Positions 1-8,279 of a stretch of DNA of 64,000 nt are shown in pieces. This DNA comes from Verrucomicrobiota bacterium. GTDB taxonomy: Bacteria > Verrucomicrobiota > Verrucomicrobiia > Opitutales > UBA953. The notes below the pieces were generated by a model that saw only the letters and a list, made by a program, of their open reading frames with translations, searched no databases and was not told where the DNA came from. How positions within the stretch are numbered: position 1 is the first letter of the stretch; each line of letters opens with the position of its first letter. The stretch is taken from contig BGOK01000012.1 of the NCBI GenBank assembly GCA_003569205.1, positions 1 through 64,000 on the forward strand, in the 5' to 3' direction. A program made the position numbers and the translations under genes.

Positions 1-119
1 CAGGCGAGGCTAGGTTGGCACGCAGTGCCAACCCTACCTTAGAGGCAGCTAGGGTAGCACGCGGTGCTGCCCCTACCTAGCTCTGGACTTTCTGGACGGG
101 GCTTTCTATTGGTTGGTTA
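1..119. repeat. Intergenic hairpin repeat pair (cassette 1)
   Basis: Two triloop hairpins are visible. The first (11-38) has stem GGTTGGCAC, loop GCA and stem GTGCCAACC, then CTACC. The second (50-77) has stem GGGTAGCAC, loop GCG and stem GTGCTGCCC, then CTACC. They are joined by the linker AGAGGCAG that recurs between hairpins elsewhere in the window. From 78 to 119 I see nothing beyond the likely leader of the following gene. Confidence 0.85.
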
Positions 120-1174
120 ATGAATTCGTTCCGGCAGTTCGTGCGGGCGGTGGCCCACCAGGGGCTGCGCTGGTTCGTGCGTCTGCGGATGACGTTGGCG
201 GTGGGCTTTGTACTGGGGTTCACGGTCTATGAGTTTAAGCGGAGCTATAAGACGGACTTGGTGGGCCTGCCTAGGGTGATTTGGCAGGATGTGGTGGATT
301 GGAAGGACGACGCGATCATGGGAAAGAGTTATCTGGAGAAATCCGCAGAGGAACTGAAGGCCGAGGCCGATGGCGGTAACGTGTTTGCGATGTATGTCTA
401 TGCCCTCCGACGGACGACGCGTCCGCCGCCGGAAGTGCGTATCAGCCCCGCAGACCCCAAGGTCGCCCAGGAATATTATGAGAAGGCGGCCCAGAAAGGG
501 TTCGCGCGCGCCCAAGCCGTGATGGCCCTCTACCTGCACCGTAACTTAGCTGGCACCGCCGACTTGGTTAAGGCAAAGGTTTTCGCGGAACAGGCCACAG
601 CCCAAAAGACCCTTTGGGCATGCGCGTGCTTGCGGATATTCTGCTGGAGGAAGCGAAGAACACGCCTGGCGGGAATACATTCATCGAACTTAGGGGCTGT
701 CTTCTGCTCATTAAGGCCGCTGACCGTGGTAACCGCGGGGCGATGCGGAAGCTCGGCGACCTGACGGCCGAGGGGCGCGTCGGCTTCACGGATGAAAGGG
801 GGAACCCCATCCTGGTGCAGAACTTCACCCAGGCCTTAGCTTACTACGAGCAGGCGGCGCTGATGCGTGATTACGACGCGAGCCAGTCCTTGGCCGCGGC
901 CTACGAGGACGGCAAAATCGCCCCAATTGATTTGGTGAAAGCCTACGGCTGGAATCTGGTCGCAGCACAGCTCGCGCCTAAGGGTGAAGCAGCGCTGAGG
1001 CTAAAGCCCGATGACTTCAAGAAGATGCAGGATCAGCTGACGCGAACCAAGGCGCTCGCTGTGCGCATGTCGGCTGGTGATCTGATGGCCGCACAGAATC
1101 TGGCCCGTAATTACCTAACCCGTATGCCGACCGAGAAGGAAGATGCGGAGCGGTCGTTGCTGAAGGCGAGGTAG
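120..1174 (+). pseudogene. Membrane-anchored Sel1-like repeat protein, one frameshift
   Basis: The N-terminus has one membrane segment (about residues 21-39), followed by Sel1/TPR-like helical repeats with the usual small-residue pattern (A..YYEKAAQKGFARAQAVMALYL, ALAYYEQAALMRDYDASQSL). Sel1 proteins are scaffolds for protein-protein contacts; no specific role can be read here. The reading frame breaks near 605-615: frame 1 ends in nonsense after AEQATAQKT, while the next frame continues the repeats from LGMRVLADILLEEA. Adding one C in the CCC run near 610 restores one protein of about 351 residues. The TAG stop lies in GGTAGG at the edge of the following repeat cassette. It is marked broken because of the frameshift, but a sequencing error is the likelier cause. 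Confidence 0.7.
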
Positions 1175-1515
1175 GAGGCGGAGGGGAGTACGGAGTACGG
1201 AAGACGGAGGAGAGGCAGGTGCAAAGGTGCAAATCGGAGCAGAGCTCCTATGCAAAGGTGGAAAGGTGAGCGCAGAAAGGATTACAGAGTACAGAGTACA
1301 GAGGACGGATTTGAAGAGGGTAACTACAGAAAGGGGAACCGGGGGCCGGGAAGGATGCGTGGCGGGCACAAGCGGCCGTGGGCCGTAGCACAATTCGAGG
1401 CAGACTAGGTTGGCACGCAGTGCCAACCCTACCAGAAGCAGACGTGGCAGCTAGGGCAGAACGCGGTGCTGCCCCTACCCGAGGCAGGCGGACGGGACGT
1501 AGTCTCGTCCCTACC
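1175..1515. repeat. Intergenic repeat cassette 2
   Basis: This region between convergent genes holds, in order: a GTACGGAGTACGGAAGACGG-type run; the GTGCAAAGGTGCAAATCGG element with an inner GGAGC-AGA-GCTCC hairpin (about 1219-1268); a second GATTACAGAGTACAGAG run (about 1280-1310); a GGAACCGGG...GGGCACAAGCGGCC element (about 1337-1395); and three triloop hairpins ending in CTACC (1405-1433, 1452-1478, 1491-1515). The last hairpin supplies the stop codon of the minus-strand antitoxin gene. Confidence 0.85.
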
Positions 1516-2077
1516 TCGAGACAACTAAAGGGTCGCGGTGGGTTTGCATCCGGACTTCGATTTTTTGGCGGCGCGGGAGTTGCTCGCGGCAGCGCGAGAC
1601 GATCTGGTCGATGTTGACGGTGGCTTCATGGAAGAAGCCTTCGATGCCTTTGGCGATGGCTTCGTCTTTGTGTGCTAGGTTCGCCAGCGCCTCGAGGTGA
1701 TACCGGAGGCCGAGGGCGTGTTCCTTAACCGCCTGCACGTGGGTTAAGGGCCGGCCAAAGGTAAGGCTGACCCTTTGTTTGGAGGCGGCGGCATAGGCGC
1801 CGATGATGGCCAAGGTCAGAGTCTCGTCGTGGCCGGATTCTATCTTCGAGACGGCCGCCTGGGTCACACCGAGTCGCGCGGCGATCTCTGCCTGAGTGAG
1901 CTTCGCTGCGCGACGGAGCCGGGTCAGGCCATCCGTGATGCAGGTATCCTGGACGAGTTGGGCATAGGCTTGCTGAACCTCGTCGGAAATCCCCTCCCCT
2001 TTCATGAAAGCCTCGACGGACGGATAGGTACGCCCGCTGGTCTTGGCGTTGGCTGGCTTGGCTTTGGATGAACTCAT
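1511..2077 (-). CDS. XRE-family HTH antitoxin-like regulator
   Basis: A 188-residue protein with a clear helix-turn-helix of the XRE/HTH_3 type at about residues 52-105: LRRAAKLTQAEIAARLGVTQ followed by AAVSKIESG. The N-terminus is polar; the C-terminal 80 residues are helical and of unknown role. It lies directly downstream of a RelE-like toxin gene on the same strand, the toxin-first order seen in HigBA-type modules, so it probably neutralises the toxin and represses the pair (inference). Its ATG at 2077 lies beside the toxin's presumed end. The stop codon (1511-1513) is formed by the CTACC end of a repeat hairpin, so the repeat has reached the very end of the gene and may have altered its C-terminus. 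Confidence 0.8.
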   Translation of the reverse strand: MSSSKAKPANAKTSGRTYPSVEAFMKGEGISDEVQQAYAQLVQDTCITDGLTRLRRAAKLTQAEIAARLGVTQAAVSKIESGHDETLTLAIIGAYAAASKQRVSLTFGRPLTHVQAVKEHALGLRYHLEALANLAHKDEAIAKGIEGFFHEATVNIDQIVSRCREQLPRRQKIEVRMQTHRDPLVVSR

Positions 2078-2092
2078 GGCGGGCGGGTGGGC

Positions 2093-2435
2093 TTAGGGAT
2101 GCGACGAAAGCGGCAGTTAACTGGAGGTCCGACGCTTGAGAGTTTTTATTCCCTACAGTTATAATGTGCAAGGTCATATCGTGGCCTGAGGGGAAGACGT
2201 AGAGGCGGGTTTCCTGGAGCCGGACCTTGCTCGGGCCATGCTGATCGATGGCCCAGACCCCGTGCGGTTCCGGGTGGAGGAAGCCGAATTGGGCCGCACG
2301 GTAATCAGGCAGATCGGCCAGCCGTTCAAGTAACCGACCTAAATTACGCAGTACTGCCGCCAGTTCCAGCGGACGTTTCTTCTCATAACGCTTCTTCGCC
2401 CTTTCGAACGTCGGCGCTGGTTGCAGCTTCCACAT
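2093..2435 (-). CDS. RelE/HigB-like toxin, 3' end uncertain
   Basis: The first about 115 residues from the ATG at 2435 look like a RelE/ParE-fold toxin: basic helical N-terminus (FERAKKRYEKKRP), central beta segments (GVWAIDQHGPSKVRLQETRLYVFP) and the usual last strand plus helix (MTLHIITVGNKNSQASDLQL). In this frame there is no stop, and the frame stays open to 1725, 350 bp into the antitoxin gene, where it encodes only shadow sequence. A one-base shift near the end would use the TAA at 2093-2095 and give a normal toxin of about 113 residues. I place the end there. The alternatives are a real 236-residue overlapping product (1725-2435) or a damaged gene. Confidence 0.55.
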
Positions 2436-2781
2436 GGCAATGCGGAATTAGGACGGATGCGGAAGGCGTGCAGTCCGATTGCAGAAAACTGGGGGATAGT
2501 CCTGGGGAGAGGCAGGGAGAGCGGAGGGGGGAGACAGGTGTAATGGTGCAAATCGGAGCAGAGCTCCTGTGCAAAGGTGCAAAGGTGGAGGCGGGGAAGA
2601 TTACAGAGTACAGAAGTTGGAGGCATGAGGTAGGTGAGGCGGCTAGGTTGGCACGCAGTGCCAACCCTACCCGAGGCAGATAAGGACCGTACGTGGTACG
2701 GTCCCTACCCGAGGCAGGCGAGGGAGCTAGGGTAGCACGCGGTGCTGCCCCTACCTCAAGGCAGGTGCGGTCGCTATAAAC
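2436..2781. repeat. Intergenic repeat cassette 3
   Basis: It contains the GTGCAAATCGGAGCAGAGCTCC element (about 2535-2588), a GATTACAGAGTACAG run (about 2599-2616), and triloop hairpins at 2643-2671 (GGTTGGCAC/GTGCCAACC), 2682-2709 (GGACCGTAC-GTG-GTACGGTCC) and 2728-2755 (GGGTAGCAC/GTGCTGCCC), each ending in CTACC and joined by CGAGGCAG linkers. No open reading frame here is credible. Confidence 0.85.
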
Positions 2782-2810
2782 GGAAAGAGCCCGGCCTTGC
2801 GGCCGGGCTC
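2782..2810 (-). terminator. Rho-independent terminator of the barrel protein gene
   Basis: A 10-bp stem GAGCCCGGCC / GGCCGGGCTC with loop TTGC (2787-2810) is followed on the minus strand by TTTCCGTTT. It lies 26 bp past the TAA of the outer-membrane protein gene. A near-identical hairpin ends the autotransporter gene at 5544-5571. Confidence 0.85.
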
Positions 2811-2835
2811 AGGTGTATGAAGCTATCCGTGAAGC

Positions 2836-3451
2836 TTAGAAGCTGTAACCAGCCGAGAGGCCGAAGGCGTCGCCACCCGCAGACGTACCAGTGAAGACGT
2901 AGGACAGCGAGAGGTCGAAGTTCTTGGTGAGGTTATAGCGGAGACCGACGTTGAAGATGTTTCGTTAGCGGAGTCGACGGCACCATCAATGACACCACCG
3001 ACAACCACGAGGGCGCCGATGTTGGTGCGGACGCGCTGGTAGCCAACGGAGAACTCGACGGAGCTACCAAGAGCCTGGCGATACTGAATGCCGAGGGCGG
3101 TCTGCTCGGCGACGGCAAAGCCGTTGGAGGCACCAAACTGGCCCTGCTGGTAACCCAAGCCGACGGCGAGATCGCCTGCGCCGACGTTAAACTTATAAGC
3201 GACACCGAAGCCGGTCATGTAACCGCCGAAACCGGCGAGGGAACCCTTACCGTCGACGTCGGAGTACGAGCCGGAGATAAGCACGCCGGAATTGGCGAGC
3301 TCAGCAGTGGCGCTGACGTCGAAGCCCTTGAGGGCGTCGCTGGTCACGTAGCCAACGGCGACGCGGTTATAGTTGAGACCCGAACCGCCGACAGGAGCAG
3401 CGGAGGCTGCGGCAGCGACGAGGGTGAGGAGGAGGATGGGGTATGTTTCAT
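2836..3451 (-). pseudogene. Small outer-membrane beta-barrel protein, two frameshifts
   Basis: After two one-base corrections this reads as an exported barrel of about 205 residues. The start is the ATG at 3451 with a signal peptide (MKHT, then ILLLTLVAAAASA, cleavage near SAAPV). The first break is in the C run near 3436 (CCCC where CCCCC is expected). The second is in the AAA run near 2958, after which the true C-terminus is NIFNVGLRYNLTKNFDLSLSY ending in GLSAGYSF, a terminal Phe typical of barrels assembled by BAM. Alternating small and aromatic residues (VAVGYVTSD, GFGVAYKFNVG, ALGIQYRQALG) fit beta strands. The middle frame runs open from 3494 to 2823. It resembles OmpA-like or autotransporter barrels, but the family is not identified. 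Confidence 0.65.
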
Positions 3452-3531
3452 AGCACCATTGAACGAAACCCCGCGCGGACGACTTACAACCCATATCTTC
3501 TATTAGGCTTTTAGTATAATATTACTATATG
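3452..3531 (-). promoter_or_regulatory. AT-rich promoter region of the barrel gene
   Basis: Between the upstream terminator and the ATG at 3451 lies an AT-rich block (about 3505-3531) in an otherwise GC-rich window. On the minus strand it contains TATACT (3513-3518), which could be a -10 element. I could not place a convincing -35, so this is a weak call. Confidence 0.3.
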
Positions 3532-3557
3532 AAAAGGGCGCGGCTGATGCCGCGCCC
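3532..3557 (-). terminator. Rho-independent terminator of the lipoprotein operon
   Basis: A 9-bp stem GGGCGCGGC / GCCGCGCCC with loop TGAT (3536-3557) is followed on the minus strand by TTTTC. It closes the three-lipoprotein operon that ends at 3582. Confidence 0.85.
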
Positions 3558-3581
3558 GGTAAGGCCAAGGGCGCGGCCCTT

Positions 3582-3998
3582 TTAGTCGACGTTCTGCGCG
3601 GTCAAGAACATGCTCTTCGACAGCGAACTGAAGAAGGCCTGGTAGGGAGCCGGGTCGGTGACCGCGGCCTCTTGGAACTGGGCATTGGCACGCACCAGCA
3701 ACTGCTTGGCGTTGCGCGGGCGGACGGTCACAGACATGCGTAGGGCGTAACCGTCGAGCTTCGTCGCGGTGATTGAGCCCAACTCAAGGTCGGCCTTATC
3801 GATGACGAAACCGAGATCCTGTAGGGTCGAAATGACCGTACGGAGGGTCTTAGTCTTGTCGGTCGTGTCGAAGGCGCGGCTCTGGATCTGGCGGATTTGT
3901 ACCTGATTAGAGCCCACTTCCAGGGCGGAGTCGGTGGAGTTATGCACACAGCCAGACAAGGCAAGGGCGGCGGTGAGCAGGGAGAGGCGGAGGATCAT
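3582..3998 (-). CDS. Small lipoprotein, paralogue of its upstream neighbour
   Basis: A 138-residue predicted lipoprotein: the signal peptide ends in the lipobox LSGC (Cys at about residue 17). The mature part shares a pattern with the next gene upstream: RQIQSRAFDTTDK against RQLESRRFAGGKE, then DLGFVIDKADLELGSITATK against DMGFTTDESETKLGVLVASK, and a common C-terminus (YQAFFSSLSKSMFLTAQ against YQQFFEKLSKSVFLEAQ). The two are therefore tandem paralogues. It is the last gene of a three-lipoprotein operon, 3 bp after the previous stop, and is followed by a terminator. The function is unknown; the membrane leaflet is not determined. Confidence 0.85.
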   Translation of the reverse strand: MILRLSLLTAALALSGCVHNSTDSALEVGSNQVQIRQIQSRAFDTTDKTKTLRTVISTLQDLGFVIDKADLELGSITATKLDGYALRMSVTVRPRNAKQLLVRANAQFQEAAVTDPAPYQAFFSSLSKSMFLTAQNVD

Positions 3999-4001
3999 AG
4001 G

Positions 4002-4526
4002 TTAGATTTTCTGGGCTTCGAGGAAGACGGACTTCGAGAGCTTCTCGAAGAACTGCTGGTATAACTCGGGTTCGTTTAGGCCTTCGAGGCGAGTGAGCTG
4101 GCCGTAGCTGTTCCAGACCATACGCTGGAAAGTGGCACGGACGACCCATTCTTGGCCTTCCTTGCCAGCGACTGGCTTCACGACGATGCAGAGGCGAATC
4201 TTCTGCGACTTGTCCATCGAGTTAGCGGCGTTGCCACCAACGAGTAGCGCCACGGCGAAACGGGAGCCAGCATTGCTGGCCTCGCGGGTCTTGGAGGCCA
4301 CGAGCACGCCGAGCTTGGTCTCGGACTCATCGGTGGTGAAGCCCATGTCTTGGCTGACGCCGGAGCAGGCGGCCAAAATATCGACTTCCTTGCCGCCGGC
4401 GAAGCGGCGAGATTCGAGCTGGCGGCGCTCAAGGGAGTCGGGCTTTAGGGCGAGGGCATCCTCGGGGATACCAGTCTGGCAGCCGACAACGAGTAAGGCC
4501 AAGCCACAGAGAGAAAGTAGGCGCAT
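4002..4526 (-). CDS. Lipoprotein, tandem paralogue
   Basis: A 174-residue predicted lipoprotein with lipobox VVGC (Cys about residue 16). It is longer than its paralogue at 3582-3998 because of an insert around residues 85-125 (AVALLVGGNAANSMDKSQKI) that may form a turn or membrane-proximal hairpin. Both proteins contain the segment 'DxGF...LGxxxAxK' followed by beta-strand sequence ending in a helix with LSKS. It sits between the BamE-like gene (4-bp gap) and its paralogue (3-bp gap), so the three are almost certainly co-transcribed and may act together at the envelope. The specific function is unknown. Confidence 0.85.
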   Translation of the reverse strand: MRLLSLCGLALLVVGCQTGIPEDALALKPDSLERRQLESRRFAGGKEVDILAACSGVSQDMGFTTDESETKLGVLVASKTREASNAGSRFAVALLVGGNAANSMDKSQKIRLCIVVKPVAGKEGQEWVVRATFQRMVWNSYGQLTRLEGLNEPELYQQFFEKLSKSVFLEAQKI

Positions 4527-4529
4527 CGC

Positions 4530-4925
4530 TTAGAACTTAGAGGTGTGGTAGGCGAGGTCGCGGACCTTACCGGCCTTGTCGAACTTCACGATGATCGTGA
4601 GCGTGCTCTGGGAGCGCTCAGCAGCGACGGCGGATCCGCCTACGAGGAGGGTCAGGGGGCCGTTGGCGGAGGTGGCGCGGACGGAAGAGGTCACGCGGTC
4701 GTAGATCCAGACCTCGCGGCCTTCTTCATCGGTGGAAAGAATGTTCGGCGAGCCGAGGGCTTCGGCGACGGCGGCGTTGGCCATGCCAACCTTGATGCTG
4801 CGCTGGGCGGCACCGACGGAGATGGTGGCCTTATCGTCACCCTTAACGCTGTTATGGACGTCCTGGGGATTGAGGCAGCCGACAAGGAGGAGCGGGCTCA
4901 ATAAGAGCAGGCGAGCGGGGTTCAT
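4530..4925 (-). CDS. BamE/SmpA-like lipoprotein
   Basis: A 131-residue predicted lipoprotein: signal peptide with lipobox LVGC (Cys about residue 17). The mature domain has the SmpA/OmlA (BamE) signature: a helix with VAEALGSPNI, then EEGREVWIYDRV, then beta strands ending in LTIIVKFDKAGKVRDLAYHTS. BamE assists the outer-membrane beta-barrel assembly machine; this fold also occurs in other envelope lipoproteins. The ATG at 4925 is chosen because the frame upstream of it, open to 5252, only translates repeat DNA. It is the first gene of the three-lipoprotein operon. The paralogous lipoproteins downstream make an envelope role likely but not a specific one. Confidence 0.8.
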   Translation of the reverse strand: MNPARLLLLSPLLLVGCLNPQDVHNSVKGDDKATISVGAAQRSIKVGMANAAVAEALGSPNILSTDEEGREVWIYDRVTSSVRATSANGPLTLLVGGSAVAAERSQSTLTIIVKFDKAGKVRDLAYHTSKF

Positions 4926-4989
4926 GACGGCCGACTGTGAACAGTGCGTGGGCGGGAGCAAGGGAGATTTTATAAAAGAAGTATTATAA

Positions 4990-5543
4990 TATAATATGGA
5001 GTGAGGTGAGGAGAGACAGGTGCAAAGGTGCAAATCGGAGCAGAGCTCCTGTGCAAAGGTGGAAAAGTGGAGGCGGGGAAGATTACAGAGGACGGAGTGC
5101 GGAGGACGTGAGTTGCGAAGACCGTGCAAAGGTGCAAATCGGCCGGAGGCCGGTGCAAAGGTGGAAAAGTGGAAAGGGGGAGGCGGAGGCAGTGACACAC
5201 ACAAAAAAGGTAGGGGCGTGGCTTTGCCGCGCCCTTCTGCAGGAGAGTGCAAGGCGGAGCCTTGCCCCTACCCGCGAGCGGAGCTCGCTTAGTTAAATCG
5301 AGATTCGGACGTCACTCGGCGAACGGACGCGACGCAGTCGCGCCCCTACCCGAGGCAGGTGAGGCAGCTACAGAAAAGGGGGGAGCCGGGGACCGGGAAG
5401 GATGCGCGGCGGGCACAAGCGGCCGAAGGCCGCAGCACAATCAGAGGCAGCTAGGTTGGCACGCAGTGCCAACCCTACCCGAGGCAGATAAGGACCGTAC
5501 GTGGTGCGGTCCCTACCTCAAGGCAGTCGCGACACTACCAATG
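4990..5543. repeat. Intergenic repeat cassette 4 (largest complete copy)
   Basis: It holds two GTGCAAAGGTGCAAATCGG elements with different inner hairpins (GGAGC-AGA-GCTCC near 5035; GGCC-GGA-GGCC near 5145), a GATTACAGAGGACGGAGTGCGG run (about 5079-5110), the GTAGGGGCGTGGC-TTT-GCCGCGCCC and AAGGC-GGA-GCCTT and GAGC-GGA-GCTC hairpins (5209-5290), a TCGAGATTCGGACGTCACTC block with hairpin GCGAC-GCA-GTCGC (5297-5350), the GGGACCGGGAAGG...CACAAGCGGCC element (5378-5445), and hairpins at 5451-5479 and 5490-5517. No gene is seen. Confidence 0.9.
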
Positions 5544-5571
5544 AAAAGAGCCCGGCCTGGTGGCCGGGCTC
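5544..5571 (-). terminator. Rho-independent terminator of the autotransporter gene
   Basis: Stem GAGCCCGGCC / GGCCGGGCTC with loop TGGT (5548-5571), followed on the minus strand by TTTTC. It lies 24 bp past the stop of the autotransporter gene and is almost identical to the terminator at 2782-2810. Confidence 0.85.
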
Positions 5572-5595
5572 AGGTGCACGAAGCACTCCGAGCGC

Positions 5596-8166
5596 TTAGA
5601 AGCGGTTGGAGAGGCTGAGGTTGAAGCGGTTTTCGACGAAGCCGTTGTCGCTGGTGCGGTACTCGTAAGAGGCTTCGGCGTTGAACTCACCAAGCTTCCA
5701 GCGATTGCCGATGGCGCCGACAACGTAGTTGCGGTCCGCATTCGGCAGGGTGACCGCGACACCTACCGTGCCACCGTTGGTGAGCACGGAGACGTTGCTC
5801 GCCTGAGCAGAGCCACCGAAGTCGCTTTCATAGCCAGCGCGGACGAAGGGGGTGAAGTTGCCGCCATCCATCGCAAAGGCCTTGGCCAATTCCACGGCCG
5901 CGGAGGCAGTGTTGGTGGACAGGCGCTGCGTTGGGTAGCTGACGCCACCGACACCGGCTTCAGCGTAGGCATCAATCTTAGCGGTGGAGCGGGACAGGCC
6001 AACCGTCGGGATCACCGACCAGCCAGCGACTTCACCGGCCGTGGCGCCGACGACGAGTTCAGCGGAGAAGCTCGTGCCCTTGGTCGAGCCCGAAGGCGTC
6101 GAACCGTAAGCGCCAGCGGACTGAATGGAGTCAAGGTCCTGCTTGCCCGCGGAGAGCGAGAAGCTGCCGAAGAAGACCTCGCCGCGGCCGATTACGTAGG
6201 TGGTCATGCTGCGACCGGTGAAGCCGAGGTTGGAACCATCGGAACCGTTCGAGCGACCGTCCTGCATGCCGAAGCCGAGACCGAAGACGAAACCAGGAGC
6301 GACGGACCATTCGAGGCCGAGGGCGCCAGCGGAAGTCCGGGAGTCCAGGGCAGGGGTCAGAGCGCCCGCGTCTTCGGAAAGATTGCGGATGCTACCGTCG
6401 AACCACCAGCGGAGACCGCCCGTGGCACCATGCGTGGACGGGAGGCCAGAGGCGCAATACTGCAAGGGCTGGTCGAGCACCGAGGCATCGAAGTCAAAGG
6501 CGATGGCTGGGGCGGTGAGGCGCATGCTGCCGGTGAGGCGGCCCTTGAGGATGGATCCGAAGCTATTGCCGGCGAGCTGGGTGGAGCGCAAGGAACTGGC
6601 GGCCATGACGGGCGCACGGTTGGTGGCGGAGATCACCAAGCCTGGGTCGACGTAGCCCGGGAGGGTCACGCGGTAGACGAGGACGCGGTTAGGGTTATCA
6701 GCGACCGCCGTACCTGCGGTGGCGTCGACTGCCGGTTGGCCCAGCATCGTCACGCTGGTACCGAGGAAGTCGTTGTCATTGCCGACCAGCAGGAAGTAAT
6801 CGTTCGGGGCAGCGGCATCGAGCACGGGGACAATCGAGAGGCCCTCCCACTTCTCGCCGAGGGAGTTGACGGAAATCGGGTTGGCCCCACCTTCAGCCGC
6901 GACATTCAAGTCGAGGCCGAAACGGGCAAGCTGGGTGGGGTTGAGGAGGTTGACGAAGGGAACCGCCTGGGCGGCGGTGATACCAGCCGTCGGGCCGGAG
7001 GTGCCGTTCGCAGCCGCAGTGTAGCCGGTCTCATAGACGGTGCCGGCGAGATTCGTGGCGCCGCTAGTGGAGACGAGCGCAACCGTCTTGAACACGATAG
7101 GACGTCCGTTGTCTTGGGAACCGTTGCCGTTGCCGTCGCGAGTGAGCACCAAGAAGGTCGTCGGGGAGAGCGCGACGAGCTCGGATTGGGCGGCGGCGCG
7201 ATCGGCAGAGCCGCCGGTGCCATCGCGATCGAAAGTCGGAAGTTCGACCAAGTAGTGCCCGATCGTAGAGGTCGGGGTGGCGGTCTGGCTTACGTCATAC
7301 ACCATCAGGCGGGTGAAGAGGCGGCCTTGATTGTTGTCGGCGGGGTTGTCTTGGCGGGTGGCGCTCTGGAGCATCGTCACGAGGTAGCGACCGTCGGGGG
7401 TGAGGTCGACGGCCTCCATGCCTTGGTTATCACGACGGCCACCCGTCTGCAGACTGGCGCTGGCGGTGGGAAAGCCAACAATCGTCGCATCCGAGAATTT
7501 CGGGAGGAGGGCCTGAGGCGGGGTGATGAGGCCGAGCATCTGACCCGTCTTGCTCACATGGAAGACCGTGGCGCCGTATTCATCGGAGATGTAGAAAGTG
7601 CCGTCGGCGCGGATGGCGAGACCTTCGCCGTCGAGCGCGAACTTACCGCCAGCGGTGGCGACGTTGCTGTAGCCCTGCAGGGTGGTCGGACCCGTCGGAT
7701 CAACGGCGGTCGTGATCTGGCCAGTGAAGTCGGTGACGCTGATCGTGCGCTGTAACGAGAGGGTCATCTGCGTCTGCTGGACGTTGCTGGCCGTGTAGTC
7801 AGGCGTGAAGTTGAGGCCCATCTGCTGGATACGCGCTGGGTAGGCAATCAGGCCAGCGACGTTGTAACCGCGGTCAGGCAGCGTGTAGAGCGTGCCGGAG
7901 TAGGAGCCATTGGCATTCTTGCGCCAGGTGTTGTGGTCGAGCTTGAAGGAAGAGAAGGAGCCGAAGGTGTCGCCGCGTCCGTCGATCACATTGGTGGCAA
8001 AGACGCCAACGCCCACGAGGCCCTTGTTGACGAAGGACTGTCCGCCGAAAGAAACAGAGCTCGAGACGGTCGGAGCGGTCGTATCCAGGAAAGGCGAACC
8101 GTAGTTGATCGCGTAGAGAGGACTGACGGCGGCGGCGAGGAGCAGGGAGCGAGTGAGGTGACGCAT
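5596..8166 (-). CDS. Phytase-like esterase domain fused to an autotransporter barrel
   Basis: About 856 residues. A signal peptide (MRHLTRSLLLAAAVSPLYA) is followed by a passenger of about 500 residues with the signature of the 'esterase-like activity of phytase' family: GEGLAIRADGTFYISDEYG near residue 180, then QGMEAVDLTPDGRYLVTM near 245. From about residue 575 to the end the sequence is an autotransporter-type beta barrel (LGLEWSVAPGFVFGLGFG, TTYVIGRGEVFFGSFSLS) ending in LSNRF with terminal Phe. The passenger probably hydrolyses an organic ester or phosphate at the cell surface (family-based inference). The ATG at 8166 is preferred because it begins a good signal peptide; upstream in-frame codons run into repeat DNA. 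The gene is isolated between repeat cassettes. Confidence 0.8.
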   Translation of the reverse strand: MRHLTRSLLLAAAVSPLYAINYGSPFLDTTAPTVSSSVSFGGQSFVNKGLVGVGVFATNVIDGRGDTFGSFSSFKLDHNTWRKNANGSYSGTLYTLPDRGYNVAGLIAYPARIQQMGLNFTPDYTASNVQQTQMTLSLQRTISVTDFTGQITTAVDPTGPTTLQGYSNVATAGGKFALDGEGLAIRADGTFYISDEYGATVFHVSKTGQMLGLITPPQALLPKFSDATIVGFPTASASLQTGGRRDNQGMEAVDLTPDGRYLVTMLQSATRQDNPADNNQGRLFTRLMVYDVSQTATPTSTIGHYLVELPTFDRDGTGGSADRAAAQSELVALSPTTFLVLTRDGNGNGSQDNGRPIVFKTVALVSTSGATNLAGTVYETGYTAAANGTSGPTAGITAAQAVPFVNLLNPTQLARFGLDLNVAAEGGANPISVNSLGEKWEGLSIVPVLDAAAPNDYFLLVGNDNDFLGTSVTMLGQPAVDATAGTAVADNPNRVLVYRVTLPGYVDPGLVISATNRAPVMAASSLRSTQLAGNSFGSILKGRLTGSMRLTAPAIAFDFDASVLDQPLQYCASGLPSTHGATGGLRWWFDGSIRNLSEDAGALTPALDSRTSAGALGLEWSVAPGFVFGLGFGMQDGRSNGSDGSNLGFTGRSMTTYVIGRGEVFFGSFSLSAGKQDLDSIQSAGAYGSTPSGSTKGTSFSAELVVGATAGEVAGWSVIPTVGLSRSTAKIDAYAEAGVGGVSYPTQRLSTNTASAAVELAKAFAMDGGNFTPFVRAGYESDFGGSAQASNVSVLTNGGTVGVAVTLPNADRNYVVGAIGNRWKLGEFNAEASYEYRTSDNGFVENRFNLSLSNRF

Positions 8167-8279
8167 AGGGTGTGCGCACAATGCCGTCATTGATTTAAGG
8201 TAAAGCAATCCACCTAGAGTTAAGAATTCGCGTCGATTGGGGCGACTGAGCGTCGAATGTGTCGAGGCTGTCATCCAAC

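Noticed and set aside
4926..5252. N-terminal extension of the BamE-like gene
   Set aside because: The extra codons translate repeat modules (Leu/His/Cys-rich text seen at every cassette); a proper signal peptide begins at 4925.
5560..7755. 731-codon + strand open frame opposite the autotransporter gene
   Set aside because: It mirrors a strong minus-strand gene, has no recognisable domain and is rich in residues expected from antisense GC-rich codons.
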